64,000 nucleotides of DNA, taken from positions 6,656,372 through 6,720,371 of the forward strand of contig OX442418.1 of NCBI GenBank assembly GCA_949361645.1. Reading direction: 5' to 3'. This DNA comes from Spongilla lacustris (taxonomy: Eukaryota; Porifera; Demospongiae; Spongillida; Spongillidae). The notes under the pieces were generated by a model. It saw nothing but the letters and a program-made list of their open reading frames with translations. It had not been told where the DNA came from and did no database searches. Shown here in pieces: positions 48,901-59,767 of this stretch (its first letter is position 1; each line of letters begins with the position of its first letter). The position numbers and the translations under genes were made by a program.

Positions 48901-51900
48901 ATGTACATATACATGTGCATGGTGCAACACTGCAGGTTTTATATCCACTTCTTCAGTGAAGCATACACAAAAGTTATTCTTAAGCACATACTTGTTCTGA
49001 ACAGTGGAACATAGCTAATGCATGTATATGTACATGTACATGTACATGTATGTATATGTACATGTACATGCAGTTTCACAGTTGGTGCTTGAAATAAATG
49101 CTTGCTCTGCAATCAGATAAACCTTTTTACATACCCCTGCTACCATATTTATAACAACCTCTGCATATGGCCATAAAGCAGTTTGCACTAAGAGATAATC
49201 AACCCTACCAGTCATCATGAATACCACGGCTATGTGAGGCATTATGCACAGGGGTACATGTACAAGCAGGCCCAAACTTAATGACCACATGTGGTAACAT
49301 ACAAGCATTAACCTACAATGTACATGTACTCATCCACTAAAAATATTCACAAGCACACATACCTGATGTTTTGTGGTATTGAAGGGCACTGAAGAAGACT
49401 AACAGTAACATTGAAGACCACCTCCGTCTCCAGGCTAACATCTTCACAGCCATTGGGTACAGATCTACAGGACAGAAAACAAATGCATGTACATGAACAT
49501 GTAGTTGATTTAATGCAAACATGATTACTACACGGTGCACATCACACCAACACCAATGCACAATGATCTCAAAATGATTGCATGACGTTTCAAAAAGCAC
49601 AAATTCAAGATATAAAATTCAAAGACCACCTCCTGTACCTGTTACAACCCAAAATTGGCTCCACCGTAACAGTTACACCATTCAACACAGGGACTGAAAA
49701 CTTAATCCGTCCTATAGCTTGCTGAAAACAAAAACAAACGATGTGAAATTGTATATATATGTAAATATAATAGAAAACCTACCAGATACTGCTGGTTGAT
49801 AACTTGAAGGAGGTTAGTGGAATTGGTATCAAGAGTAGCCACAGAACTCTCTTCAATACCCATTATCGTGGCTAAAGCCTGTAGTAATAAAAAGTTCCAG
49901 TGAATACAATACATGTACATGTTACATGTACTTTTTTAATTTCAAACAAAGGCATGCACATCTATACATGTAACACAAAACAGCGAAGGATTTGTGCACA
50001 GCCATTACACCTAATGAAAGGTACAGGCCATCCAACATGCATCACCCTTAGGGAACATTCATTCATTCCGCAATAGTAACATTAAAGCACCACTGTTCTT
50101 GCACATGAAAGAAAAACCAAAATGCTCATCACCTTAGCCATAGCGTTTGATAGGAACGAAGAGCTATGCATGTAAACTATCTGATTCTATAGGTGGTCAT
50201 AGTCTATTTCATGAAACTGCACAACTCCTACATGTACATGTATATGCAAGTATACTGTAGCAATACATGTGCACTGTACCTTGTACACATTAGGGAAATA
50301 CACAACATCTCTGGGAGAACTTCCTGCAATGCCAAATATTACAGATACACCAGATGTGGCAATGAGTGACTTCAGTTGTGCAACAGAGGGGAAATCCTAT
50401 GGCAATGATATATATGACACAAAGACATACACATGTACATGTACATGTATCTGTATTTATTACAATTCAATCTCAATTTCAATTATAAAATAGAAGCGCA
50501 GGTGACACTTACAATACATGTTACAGCCACTTGAGTGCCATACAGGTGTACATGTAGCAATTGAATCCATAATTCAATGTTCATCACTAAACAGGGACTA
50601 TGCACATACAGTTCTGAGAAATTGTACCCTTTCCTTATATGTATATGTAGGCTGGAAGTACATGTACAGACGTAATGTTACATGTATGTACATGTGTACA
50701 TTTGTAAAATTTTCGCTTACTGATATGTACATGTACATGCATATTCATTTTCATGAAGAATGAGCACACACACTTGTACATGAGTGTACATGTAAATGTG
50801 ACATGCACACTCTTGTGCATCATACAGTGTAGGCACAAAGAAGCTGTTAGCTTACATATAATGTGCTGTACTTGGCCATGTAATCAGACGTATTGAATGC
50901 ACTGTTCCACTCCAAGTGACACTGTCCATCAAAAGGTACCACAACTCCACCTTCCTATGAAACAAAATTGCCCTCCATAACCTGTATGACTGCCCTCCAT
51001 AACCTGTATGACTGCCCTCCATAACCTGTATGACTGCCCTCCATAACCTGTATGACTGCCCTCCATAACCTGTATGACTACCCCCTACATACATGTAACC
51101 TGTATGACTGCCCCCTCCATAACCTGTATGACTGCCCTCCATAACCTGTATGACTGCCCTCCATAACCTGTATGCTAAATCGAAATTGTGGGGAGTGCAC
51201 ATGTATTCACCGTCTCCTACTGTATATGTAAATTATACTCTACATGTACATGTATTTAGTACACATAAATCTAATCACATACTGCACATACACAGGACAA
51301 TCACTCACTTTTCCATCGCCGGCAAAATGGCATGCATTATCAGTAATCAGCATGAGCATCCGAAAAGCTTCCTCTCTCCAGCCAATAATCTAGGGATGGA
51401 TGCATTGAAGGTACAATATTGTACATGTAGCACAAATTTATACGCACACACGTTACATGTAGGTACACTTTGGAATATTTCTAAATTGTACTCCCTGTAC
51501 ATGCACATCACAACAATAAAACAATCTTGTTTCTCTCTATAAAAATGTCAAGTTGCATCACCAATTTACATGTACATGTAAAAGCCAATATATATATATA
51601 TATATGTACATGTGTAACAGCACTATTTATTTATTATCGCCCAAAACGCGTACATGTGTACTGCTAAACTGCGAATGAAATCATTACAAGCATTGGAGCT
51701 AAAATGCTGCCACACAACAATGAAGGCATATCCTAATGCAACCATCATACAACAAATACGGAACATGTTCTTGGTGCCTAGTGTATGTACAGTACATGTA
51801 CTTGTACAATGTATGTACATGTGTACATGTATATGTTCACTAGTAAGTTATTCATGTATGATCAATGCATTATAAAATTGTACACACGTAAGTGCTCAGG

Positions 51901-54900
51901 TTCAGGTTATACTTACCTCTTTACAGAGAAGGGCTTGAGCCAAGCCATCTGCCCCACTCTGTGGGTTCTCAGCAGCAGCTGATATATTCAACTTATGATT
52001 CAAAATGTACTGTAAGCACAAATATACATTCATTGTACATGTACATTCCATGCACATGTATCATGTACATCAATTGAAGTTTTTTTTTTTAAATCACTGT
52101 ACACAATGTTATAGTGCATGCGCATGTACAATATGCATCAATAGAAATTGGCACGAACATATTCATCATGGCAATAAGGGAAGCTATTACGTTATTACAT
52201 TATCTACATGTAGCCAGCCTTATGGTCAATCTAGTATCCAACCTTATCTCTGATCAACTTCCTGCCAGCCTGCTACATGCATGTTTACAATAGTGCTTGA
52301 CGTCGGCACTTACAATGTATGCAGTTTCCCCCTCCCCCCCCCCCCCCCCACTTTAATCATTGCACACTTACGTAACGTTTGTACGTTTATTTATAACCAC
52401 CTATCTACAGTGCTTATCACAAAGAGAGTAAAAATCATAGTATTGTAGTCATACATGTAACTCTCCAACCAAAAATGATATGAAAAAAACATTACATTTT
52501 CAGATTCAGCACAATGCATTTTTGTATCATGATGTGAATGTCTGGTGTGTCGCATGATATATTTGTACGTTTACATTTCCAGACTACTGAGGTTCTTAAT
52601 TGTTTAGTTAGTTTGGTGCCAGTAGACCTTCGAGATGCCGCTATGCTTCTGCCGATAGTTCGCCAACATATTGCACCGGGAAGTACTACAATATCGGTCA
52701 GACCTTTGGGCAGCATACAACAAGCTAGGAACACAACGATACCAGCATCTTACCATTAACCATACATACAACTTTGTCGACCCTATCACTACATGTATGT
52801 AACAGTGTTTCTTTAAAGGACGGAGGGGTACCCCTCCCTCCTTATGTAAACAGTCAAATTAGCCCCGCACACACTAAATAATTACGTAAGTGTAAGATGT
52901 TTTGTGTACATGGTGTACATGTATGCCTCCATAAGGTAAAAATACAAGTAAAAACAAATTTTTTTACAGGAACAAACGTACATATAATGGAATACAAAAG
53001 TATCATACATGTACATGTATATATTAATGATTTGTACATTGTAATGAATTACATATGTATATCAGTTGATGCAATGTATACATGTATGTACATGTGCTTA
53101 CCAAGAAGTCATCAGTAACATTAGTCATTGTCAGGATATGGCGATAGGCATACGGTTCTATACAAGAGGTAGCACCATTATAGCACATCCCATTCCTAAA
53201 CAGAGAGAATGCAAATAAATGTCATTTACACACTTAACTTTACACCGTAATACAATAATCTCCTAATATTCAGGCTCTTTTTGGAGATGGGGTGGGGGAG
53301 GGGAGAGGGATTCATGAGATGTGAATAGCAAGGCAGTAGAGGTGGCCAGCAGGTACATGTAGGTCTTAGAGCAGCAAGGTCACCAAATATGTAAGAACGA
53401 TGTGCCTTGCTTACAGCAAATAACAAGAGCTGATTCCAAGCTACAAGTACATCACGTCTTGTACATTCAAATGAGAGTGCATTCACTGCATGAGCTCTTA
53501 CATGTAACCTTAAGCTCTGCTTGGCTAACTAACATGCTTATTCTTTCACCCCTCTACACATGTGAGTGTTCAATACCACCACTGTATCATGTTTACAATA
53601 CATGTATACTTGGTACGTGACTCAGGGATTTACCGCCAAGTTTGCAACAGGGGGTGGGTTTCGGAATATATAAAGATATAGGGGATGGGCAAAAATTACA
53701 GTCTGCTTGCCATTTTGTTCTCTTTGAATGGCATATGTAAACCAGGGGGTGGGTTAGTCAAACTAGGGGCAAACCAGGGTGTGGGTAGGGGGTGGATAGG
53801 GGGTGGGAGCGGTAATCCCACATGTACACATGTACATGTATGTGCAGCATACATGTACCTGAGGCCCCACAACTACATAACTTACGGCTGTATGTAGGGT
53901 ACATTCGCAACAAAGGGAGGGACAGGCTTGTCCACGAATGAACCAAATCCAACTTTATAATTTTGAGAGATGTTCTTCAACAAGTTTACTGCATGGCGTA
54001 TTAAAAGAAAAAACAAAAACGTTCATCCACATATAATGTATAGGTAGATGTATTCTTCAATGCAGTTTGAGCATACCGATAGCTATTCCATTGTCTCGTA
54101 CAGTAGCAATATCATTACTGAGTGATTGGGTCAGATCCATCATGAAATAGAAGTCCAGAGGGTACATCCTGCTTGTTCTCACACTCACATTGAAGCTAGC
54201 CTGTTGCCCTGAGTGTGCAAATAAATTTAATTAAAAAGGCAAATTCATTAGGATGTGGGCCAACATAATTGGCAAATCATTTTACATGTAAACTGTAGCC
54301 CACTAAGAGCAATACACAAAACTCAGAACAAAACCTTTTATGTAAATATACCTGCACATGAGCACGTGCAGTTGTATATGCAGCATGTCCTAGGGAAGCA
54401 CTTAATTTTGAAGCCTGTATTTACATACAGAACATTCTGAAACTCCCTACTGCAGTCAAGTTCAAAACATGAACTAATTTACAGCAAACTCCCCATTTTA
54501 GTCAACCTCCTTGAAAATCGTATTGTTCCAGTCTTCACCTCTGCCCTCAATACATGGCAAATGGCCATCTAAATATATTTGACTGGGTCTAATAGTATCG
54601 ACTGTATTTCACAAAACCACAAGCAAGTACCAATATGTTTACTGCTGACCATTTCTACACTGCAATCAACACTAAAGATCAACTTGCACCCTATGCATAG
54701 GATGTCATGAGATCAAAGATTAACGAAGATGCTAAATATATATTATCTCTGCTAAGATGTGTTTGAATGCCACACAGATAAATTTATTCTAGTACAATAC
54801 ATGTACATGTACTTGTGATATTGCTCCTTTTAGGCTTTTCACCAGTGGCAATTCCAGGACAAGCAGCAAAAGCACTTTTTTAAGGGGGGGGGGGGGGGGG

Positions 54901-57900
54901 GGGGGGGGGGGTACATGTACAGTATAACACATAAAAATCAGTGCTTAAAAAGTAAAAACTGTTTGAAGGGCAACCAGATATTATTACTGTATGGATCATT
55001 TAGAGCTACATGTATTTTAACGGTACAAGCCCACTATGCCCCAAAACTGCTAAGAGCAAACTGCTAGACAACACGTGCAAATAAACACTGTCCTATCAAG
55101 GCAAATGTATGTCTAATGTATGTCTATTGGGAATTAAAATACGTCAACAGAGCACTCAAAGTATAAAACATGTTACTTAGATATAAGTACACACAAAGAG
55201 AGAACTACATGTGTGCATATACATGTACATGTACCAGTAGACACACATCCACACATTAATCCACTAGTTATGTCCCACGAACACATTGATTCAGACCTAA
55301 ATTCAATCACACACTACTACATGTATGTTTCCTGTGTGACGGGTACAAGTACATGTTCACAGCATTTTAAGACATCACCCAACTCGAGCAAAGCGAGCAG
55401 CAAACACATGCAAGCTATGTAGATAAACAATTAGTTAAACTCTTTGTATGCCTCTTTACATGGAATGACAACAATGTTATAATACACACATACATGTAGT
55501 ACGCAAAACTAATCTGAATATACTACACAATGTCACTCTCTCAACCACTACAACTCTGTGAATACCCTTCTGAAACCATGCAATTGGTAGCTTTTTACAC
55601 TCAAGTTGACAAGGACTTGTTGGCTGTAAGTATTGTAGCAAATTTCAGCACACTCTCCATGCGAGTTACATGTTGTATAAATAGTTACATGAAGCTAAGG
55701 GTCCTTTATTCCCATAGGTAGAAAATCAGTTTGCACCATGTAATATGCACTAATGGTAGTGATAACATACATGTAGGTGATAACACTCACACGCACATGC
55801 AGAATTTATGACTAATGCCTGTATTACTAATTATTACTGATCTGGCTGAACCACTCAGTGTACATGTGATGTACATGCAGCACACAAGTAGCCTCGATAC
55901 ATTTACAACACACTTCCTAAATGATCGGCACTCTGGCACGAATAATAGCTGGCAACCATGGCAACCATTATACTCTGCTAAAAAAGCTGACCATTAAGAT
56001 ACAAATGACAACAACATACATGTACATGTACATATACATTTGTACTTACCTGTTCTCAGATTAAGCCCAACATACTGTGGTGATATAAGCACACTTTCAG
56101 ATAAATTTTCCTGTGTGACAAAGAGTATACACAAAATGGGGAAGGAAAAAAAAAACATGATTTTGACGAACTGCATGACAAGACACATGTTTTATCACAT
56201 TCTACATGGACATCCTAGTCCTGATCTTGACAAATACATTAACAAACTTGGGTTTTTATTTGGGGTGGGGGGGGGGGGGGGGGAGGCCTGATTTTCCTGC
56301 ACACACTGTACATTTCAATCTCAGTGTTACAATTATAGAACTGTACATGCACCTGTACATGCACCTGTACATGCACATACATGTACACATGCATAATTAC
56401 AACTGCTGCATTAAATGGACTTCTATTTGTAAGCCAACATAATAAAACACTTCACAGCACTGTTGCAATGACACATATGCAGATCAATATATCAGCTAAG
56501 TGCTTTATGTATGTAGCCAAGTTGCACAAACCACAGAGTGACAGCACTCTACTAAATAAATGTTACTACATATATATAATCATAACAGATCAAGCACCAA
56601 CTGTGGACATACCTGAACAACATTGGTTATAGCCACTTGGGGGTCCTGGATGTAACTCAAGTTGCACGAAATGTTTGCTACTGCCCTGTCTATGCATGAT
56701 GGTGTAATATTGGCTGTCTGTAGATAAGAGTTGAGCATGTGAGAAACAGCACACGGAGGTGTGTGAGGGCACATGGAGGTGTGTGAGGGTACAGGGAGGT
56801 GTGTGAGGGCACAGGGAGGTGTGTGAGGGCACAGGGAGGTGTGTGAGGGCACAGGGGAGGTGTGTGAGGGCACATAAAGGTGTGTGGAAGTGTGTGAGGG
56901 CACAGGGGAGGTGTGTGAGGGCACAGGGAGGTGTGTGAGGGCACAGGGGAGGTGTGTGAGGGCACGTGGAAGTGTGTGAGGGCACAGGGGAGGTGTGTGA
57001 GGGCACAGGGAGGTGTGTGAGGGCACAGGGGAGGTGTGTGAGGGCACAGGGAGGTGAGGGCACAGGGGAGGTGTGTGAGGGCACAGGGGAGGTGTGTGAG
57101 GGCACATAAAGGTGTGTGGAAGTGTGTGAGGGCACAGGGGAGGTGTGTGAGGGCACAGGGAGGTGTGTGAGGGCACAGGGAAGGTGTGTGAGGGCACGTG
57201 GAAGTGTGTCAGGGCACAGGGGAGGTGTGTGAGTGGGTCAGTGAAAAACTAATTTACAAACTACACTCTAAAGAATGCACTCCCAAATGAGTTGCAACTC
57301 CACATTCCCAATGCACACAATGAATCAATGTGGCTATTATATACATGTAATGCACACAGCCATAGGCAATACTGCAGTCCAGGAGAGGTCAAGGGTATGT
57401 AAAGGCTATTTAATCCCTCAATCTCTGCACATTTTCATGGTTTGTTGAGCACATTAGAACATGTACAATGTACATGAGCACTGAGTGGTCATTGCCACAC
57501 AGCATATTCACACTTCTTTATACCATTAGTATGGTATCCCAAGGTCCATGCATGTAGCTCTCAAGTCTCCAGCGTGAGACAGAAGTAGCCCCCTGATAGT
57601 TTACTAAGCTTCATAGATACAGCAAAATGCCTTATATTGTGTATCTGAGGCTATAGCACAACATAATAGGATTGGTAAGCTTTGCTAACATTGGTGGGGG
57701 GGGGGGGGGGGGGGAGAGGCTACTTCTGTCCCACAGAAAAATGGCGTAACTTGAGATCTTTGAAGGTCTAGGATAGTCTACCCAACCTCAATCTGCTTGC
57801 ACTTTTGTAGGGAAGCCTTAAGATGGTATGGACATTATCCTGGAAAGATACACACATGTACATGTAGCTACTACGATGATCAGCCGCAGTGCAATCATTA

Positions 57901-58982
57901 TGCCGCTTGCTGTATAACAGTTTACAGAGCTTTTATTTTCACTTTCAAACATGGAGCATATTCTGATATGTTTCCTTGAAGAGACATTCCTGGAAACCAC
58001 CTAAGTTATAACCATATGGCAACAGCAACACCCATATCATGTACACCTTACACATGCACACCCACACACATGCACACCCTACACACATGCACACAACTGT
58101 ACATACACAATAGGACACACGCACAGCTTACCCTTTGACTACACCACACACAGTTGCTTCCACTAGACACACAGGCAGTGCAGTCCTGTGCACTGCTGCA
58201 TGACGATGAGGTCCATCCGACTGAAAGCGAAAAGGTTAAACAACAGCTAACAAAGTAAATAGAAGATTGTGCCATAATGTTAAATGACCCGCCTTGGATT
58301 ACTGAAATCATTGAAAATAAAGCAGAATTGATATGCAACCAGGCAACATAACTGAACGGGAACATTACAGTGCATATGAGTAGTGCACATGGTCATCATT
58401 CCAAGTAACAACAAAAAAAAAAACACCTATACCATGAAAGATTATACTTGTGCAAAAACTACAGTAACCCAACCCCTTTCATCGCATAAACATACTTATA
58501 CATTTATTATTACATGTACAGTGCTAAGCTTTGAACACACCTGAAAGGGAATCTGCAAAAGGGTTGAATTGACCACCACCTCACCACCCCACCCCACCCC
58601 CTGCCCCCCAATCTGCTTCTGTGCAAAAGTAGATGTAGGGAATAGATACAAGCATAGATAGTTATTCAAAACTATCTATGATACAAGTATCATTCCATGA
58701 TTTGGTATCCATGACATGTAGAACAAAACATTACATTACAGACAGTCATCTGATAAGAGATCATATGAACACCAGCACCTGGCCCCACAAACATCACCAT
58801 TAAACATCACCAGTCACCTGAACAGCACACCACTTTTAGCTAGCTACATGTACACTGTAGGTACACATACATGTACATGTAGTATACACGTGTACCCACA
58901 AACACACCACTGACACACACCTGCACACCTACACACACACACCTAGACACACACCTGCACACACACCTGCACACCTGCACAC

Positions 58983-59050
<68 letters not shown>

Positions 59051-59315
59051 CACACGTTGGAATGACAACTAGTAAAACTTACTCCCACAAGACAATTTGA
59101 GACATCAAAATACTTTTGAGTGCAGCCACATAACTCACAAACTTCTACCACAAGAATTGACACTACATGGTAAACACATTTTATATTTCCATCCACATGT
59201 AGCACGTTTTTTTTTTTGCAACAACATCCGCAACCTCAATTAACACGTACAATATCATGCCTACACACACACACGCACACACGCACACACGCACGCACAC
59301 ACACACGCACACACG

Positions 59316-59378
<63 letters not shown>

Positions 59379-59767
59379 CCGCAGACGCACATACGCCGCG
59401 CGCGTATGGACGATCCACCAGAAGCTCCTAAGTCCAACAGCGTGTCAGAAATATTCATTACGATCTCTTTCACACGCGCCTCTATGTGCTATTGCTCACA
59501 GCGCACCAAAATAGCCATAGGCTACATACAATAGTACGCAGATCGAAATTTAATTCACACGATCACATAGGAGAACACATTTGCCCCCTAAGCCTGCCGC
59601 TTCTTACCTCACCCCTACCACCGCCCCCCGTACGTGCTGTAGCAGCTGGCAGATAGATTGAGTACGGCCTTGTTGCTAATACATGATTTTGAACATCAAA
59701 AAAACCCACCTTTCATCATCAGCAGGCCCAGGAACAACGCTGCTGGAAGAACTCTTGATCGATCCAT
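34772..59767 (-). CDS. Integrin beta subunit, complete gene of 26 exons
   Basis: Type I membrane adhesion receptor pairing with an integrin alpha subunit. Exons in transcript order (5'-3' on minus): 59767-59710, 58220-58132, 56717-56613, 56110-56050, 54208-54077, 53988-53886, 53195-53102, 52009-51917, 51389-51309, 50954-50856, 50396-50280, 49878-49783, 49721-49639, 49464-49363, 48428-48344, 47012-46945, 46418-46377, 45725-45644, 45290-45218, 43496-43366, 41369-41241, 39385-39286, 36869-36774, 35158-35046, 34977-34921, 34855-34772. All introns are GT-AG, phases match at each junction, and the sum is 2373 nt (790 residues plus stop), close to the roughly 800 residues of vertebrate beta1. The start is the only Met before a signal peptide. 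No break is seen. Exon ends were placed by eye, so a few could shift by codons. Confidence 0.93.
35159..36773. other. Integrin intron 23
   Basis: About 1.6 kb. It contains a 140-codon plus-strand open frame (36087-36509) with no recognisable domain, which I do not call a gene, and scattered TACATG motifs. Confidence 0.4.
37912..38111 (+). pseudogene. Second-family retrotransposon endonuclease fragment in integrin intron 22
   Basis: A plus-strand frame encodes [20 protein letters not shown] then [13 protein letters not shown] and LESAAKEK. It aligns with the minus-strand fragment at 28800-29060 (ADLSIRAVWQPQTAALLDVR) and has the D..R..D pattern of the restriction-like endonuclease tail of that family. 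It is antisense to the host gene and truncated at both ends. Confidence 0.65.
39785..39910. repeat. 24-bp minisatellite in an integrin intron
   Basis: About five tandem units of CCTCCTTACATCACACCCAT then GTTC (early units have TACACTACACC). It generates short repetitive ORFs on both strands that are not genes. Confidence 0.9.
41241..47012 (-). CDS. Integrin beta exons 16-21: EGF-type cysteine-rich stalk
   Basis: Residues 467-641, with Cys spacing typical of I-EGF modules. Exon 16 (46945-47012) has [12 protein letters not shown]; exon 17 (46377-46418) YGKSCECSG; exon 18 (45644-45725) NCYRCQCK; exon 19 (45218-45290) [15 protein letters not shown]; exon 20 (43366-43496) [14 protein letters not shown] and CNCDPDEC; exon 21 (41241-41369) [14 protein letters not shown]. 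The canonical G.C.C..C.C....G..C.C order is clear in exons 16-19; exons 20-21 are more divergent. Introns here are dense in TACATG repeats. Confidence 0.88.
42910..42942. repeat. (CT)n microsatellite
   Basis: Perfect CT tract in the intron between exons 20 and 21. Confidence 0.95.
45120..45210. repeat. Dense GTACAT/ACATGT palindromic repeat cluster
   Basis: Near-continuous (ATGTAC)n with single-base variants, adjacent to the donor of exon 19. Similar clusters occur at 39041-39060, 43130-43180, 45541-45565, 46866-46900, 47755-47780, 48086-48175 and 49021-49070. The hexamer is self-complementary, so each cluster can fold on itself. Confidence 0.85.
47160..47560 (+). pseudogene. Possible decayed hAT-like transposase fragment
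   Basis: A 63-codon frame (47190-47381) is followed, after frame changes, by [16 protein letters not shown] and [10 protein letters not shown]. The KLP(I/L)-x-(D/E)E...A.FV.F pattern is what I associate with hAT-derived transposases of the KIAA1586/ZBED type. The match is short and from memory, and the fragment has several stops. It lies in the intron between exons 15 and 16, antisense to the gene. Confidence 0.3.
48344..49721 (-). CDS. Integrin beta exons 13-15: C-terminal hybrid domain
   Basis: Residues 377-466. Exon 13 (49639-49721) encodes [19 protein letters not shown]. Exon 14 (49363-49464) encodes [20 protein letters not shown], fitting the hybrid-domain strand where vertebrates have V.F.V.V. 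Exon 15 (48344-48428) ends [12 protein letters not shown], entering the cysteine-rich stalk. Confidence 0.88.
48455..48520. repeat. 12-bp tandem repeat ACATCTACATGT
   Basis: Several tandem or near-tandem copies of ACATCTACATGT just upstream of exon 15, grading into TACATG repeats. Confidence 0.8.
49783..53195 (-). CDS. Integrin beta exons 7-12: remainder of the beta-I domain
   Basis: Exon 7 (53102-53195) keeps the disulphide-closed specificity loop CYNGATSC. Exon 8 (51917-52009) has [18 protein letters not shown], where animal beta chains normally have N.D.PEGG.DA. Exon 9 (51309-51389) has [16 protein letters not shown], retaining the second metal-site Asp (D262). Exon 10 (50856-50954) has [11 protein letters not shown]. 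Exon 11 (50280-50396) and exon 12 (49783-49878) finish the domain with [14 protein letters not shown], equivalent to the L..NS.N..QLI helix. Confidence 0.93.
50965..51175. repeat. 22-bp minisatellite in integrin intron 9
   Basis: About nine units of CTCCATAACCTGTATGACTG then CC, with one diverged unit containing ACATACATGTAACC. It begins about 10 nt from exon 10. Confidence 0.93.
52540..52800 (+). pseudogene. Merlin-type (ISXO2-like) transposase fragment in integrin intron 7
   Basis: The plus strand encodes [20 protein letters not shown] then [11 protein letters not shown], and after a +1 frame change at about 52700 [20 protein letters not shown] then NHTYNFVDP. This order (V..RDA.TLLPI...I.PGS.I.SD.W.AY...Y.H.T.NH) is the core of the ISXO2/IS1595-like DDE domain of eukaryotic Merlin transposons. 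The N-terminal part and later catalytic region are missing, so it is a dead piece, antisense to integrin beta. Confidence 0.82.
53625..53822. mobile_element. About 200-bp G-rich MITE-like element (tentative)
   Basis: GGGATTTACCGCC near the left end and GGAGCGGTAATCCC near the right end are inverted relative to each other, bracketing G-rich DNA with several GGGGGTGGG motifs. It sits in the intron between exons 6 and 7. Confidence 0.45.
53886..56717 (-). CDS. Integrin beta exons 3-6: N-terminal hybrid part and MIDAS strand
   Basis: Exon 3 (56613-56717) encodes residues 50-84. Exon 4 (56050-56110) has [15 protein letters not shown], equivalent to the VSPQ...L.LR.G strand. Exon 5 (54077-54208) has [20 protein letters not shown], with the metal-site aspartate D129 in D-L-T-Q-S. 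Exon 6 (53886-53988) has [16 protein letters not shown], the conserved VGFGSFVDK segment. T131 replaces the usual first MIDAS serine and N136 replaces one ADMIDAS aspartate. Confidence 0.93.
54884..54911. repeat. G28 homopolymer
   Basis: Uninterrupted G tract preceded about 40 bp upstream by CAGTGGCAATTCCAGG, loosely like the hAT-type ends at 1400 and 20392. Confidence 0.9.
56267..56283. repeat. G17 homopolymer
   Basis: G tract in the intron between exons 3 and 4. Confidence 0.9.
56745..57235. repeat. 21/22-bp minisatellite next to integrin exon 3
   Basis: More than 20 units of GAGGTGTGTGAGGGCACAGG (with or without an extra G) and variants GGAAGTGTGTGAGGGCACGT and ATAAAGGTGTGT. A block containing the ATAAAGGTGTGTGGAAGTG variant occurs twice (about 56875 and 57107), a higher-order duplication of about 230 bp. 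It begins about 28 bp upstream of exon 3's acceptor. The long His/Pro/Cys ORFs on the minus strand are products of this array. Confidence 0.93.
57555..57760. mobile_element. Foldback MITE with an expanded G tract in one arm
   Basis: The left arm has TCTCAAGT, then GAGACAGAAGTAGCCCCC and ACTAAGCTT. The right arm has AAGCTTTGCTAACATTGG, a G19 tract, then GAGGCTACTTCTGTCCCAC and AACTTGAGA. The arms are inverted copies: the left has C5 exactly where the right has G19. Confidence 0.75.
58132..59767 (-). CDS. Integrin beta exons 1-2: signal peptide and PSI domain
   Basis: Exon 1 (59710-59767) encodes [19 protein letters not shown], a signal peptide with a hydrophobic core. Exon 2 (58132-58220) encodes [20 protein letters not shown], the cysteine-rich PSI module of integrin beta chains, including the WC signature. 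Intron 1 is about 1.5 kb and contains two long CA tracts (58981-59048 and 59263-59376). Confidence 0.92.
58981..59048. repeat. (CA)n microsatellite, integrin intron 1
   Basis: Nearly perfect CA tract of about 68 bp, preceded by CACCTG-rich variants. Confidence 0.95.
59263..59376. repeat. (CA)n microsatellite with CG interruptions, integrin intron 1
   Basis: CA tract with scattered ACGCAC units in its first half, pure in the second. It is the source of several overlapping repetitive ORFs on both strands that are not genes. Confidence 0.95.

Noticed and set aside
56580..57197. 205- and 188-codon His/Pro/Cys-rich minus ORFs
   Set aside because: Most of their length is the 21/22-bp minisatellite; only the last part overlaps genuine integrin exon 3.
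58840..59514. Cys/Val and Thr/His repeat ORFs
   Set aside because: Translations of CA/TG dinucleotide tracts in integrin intron 1.
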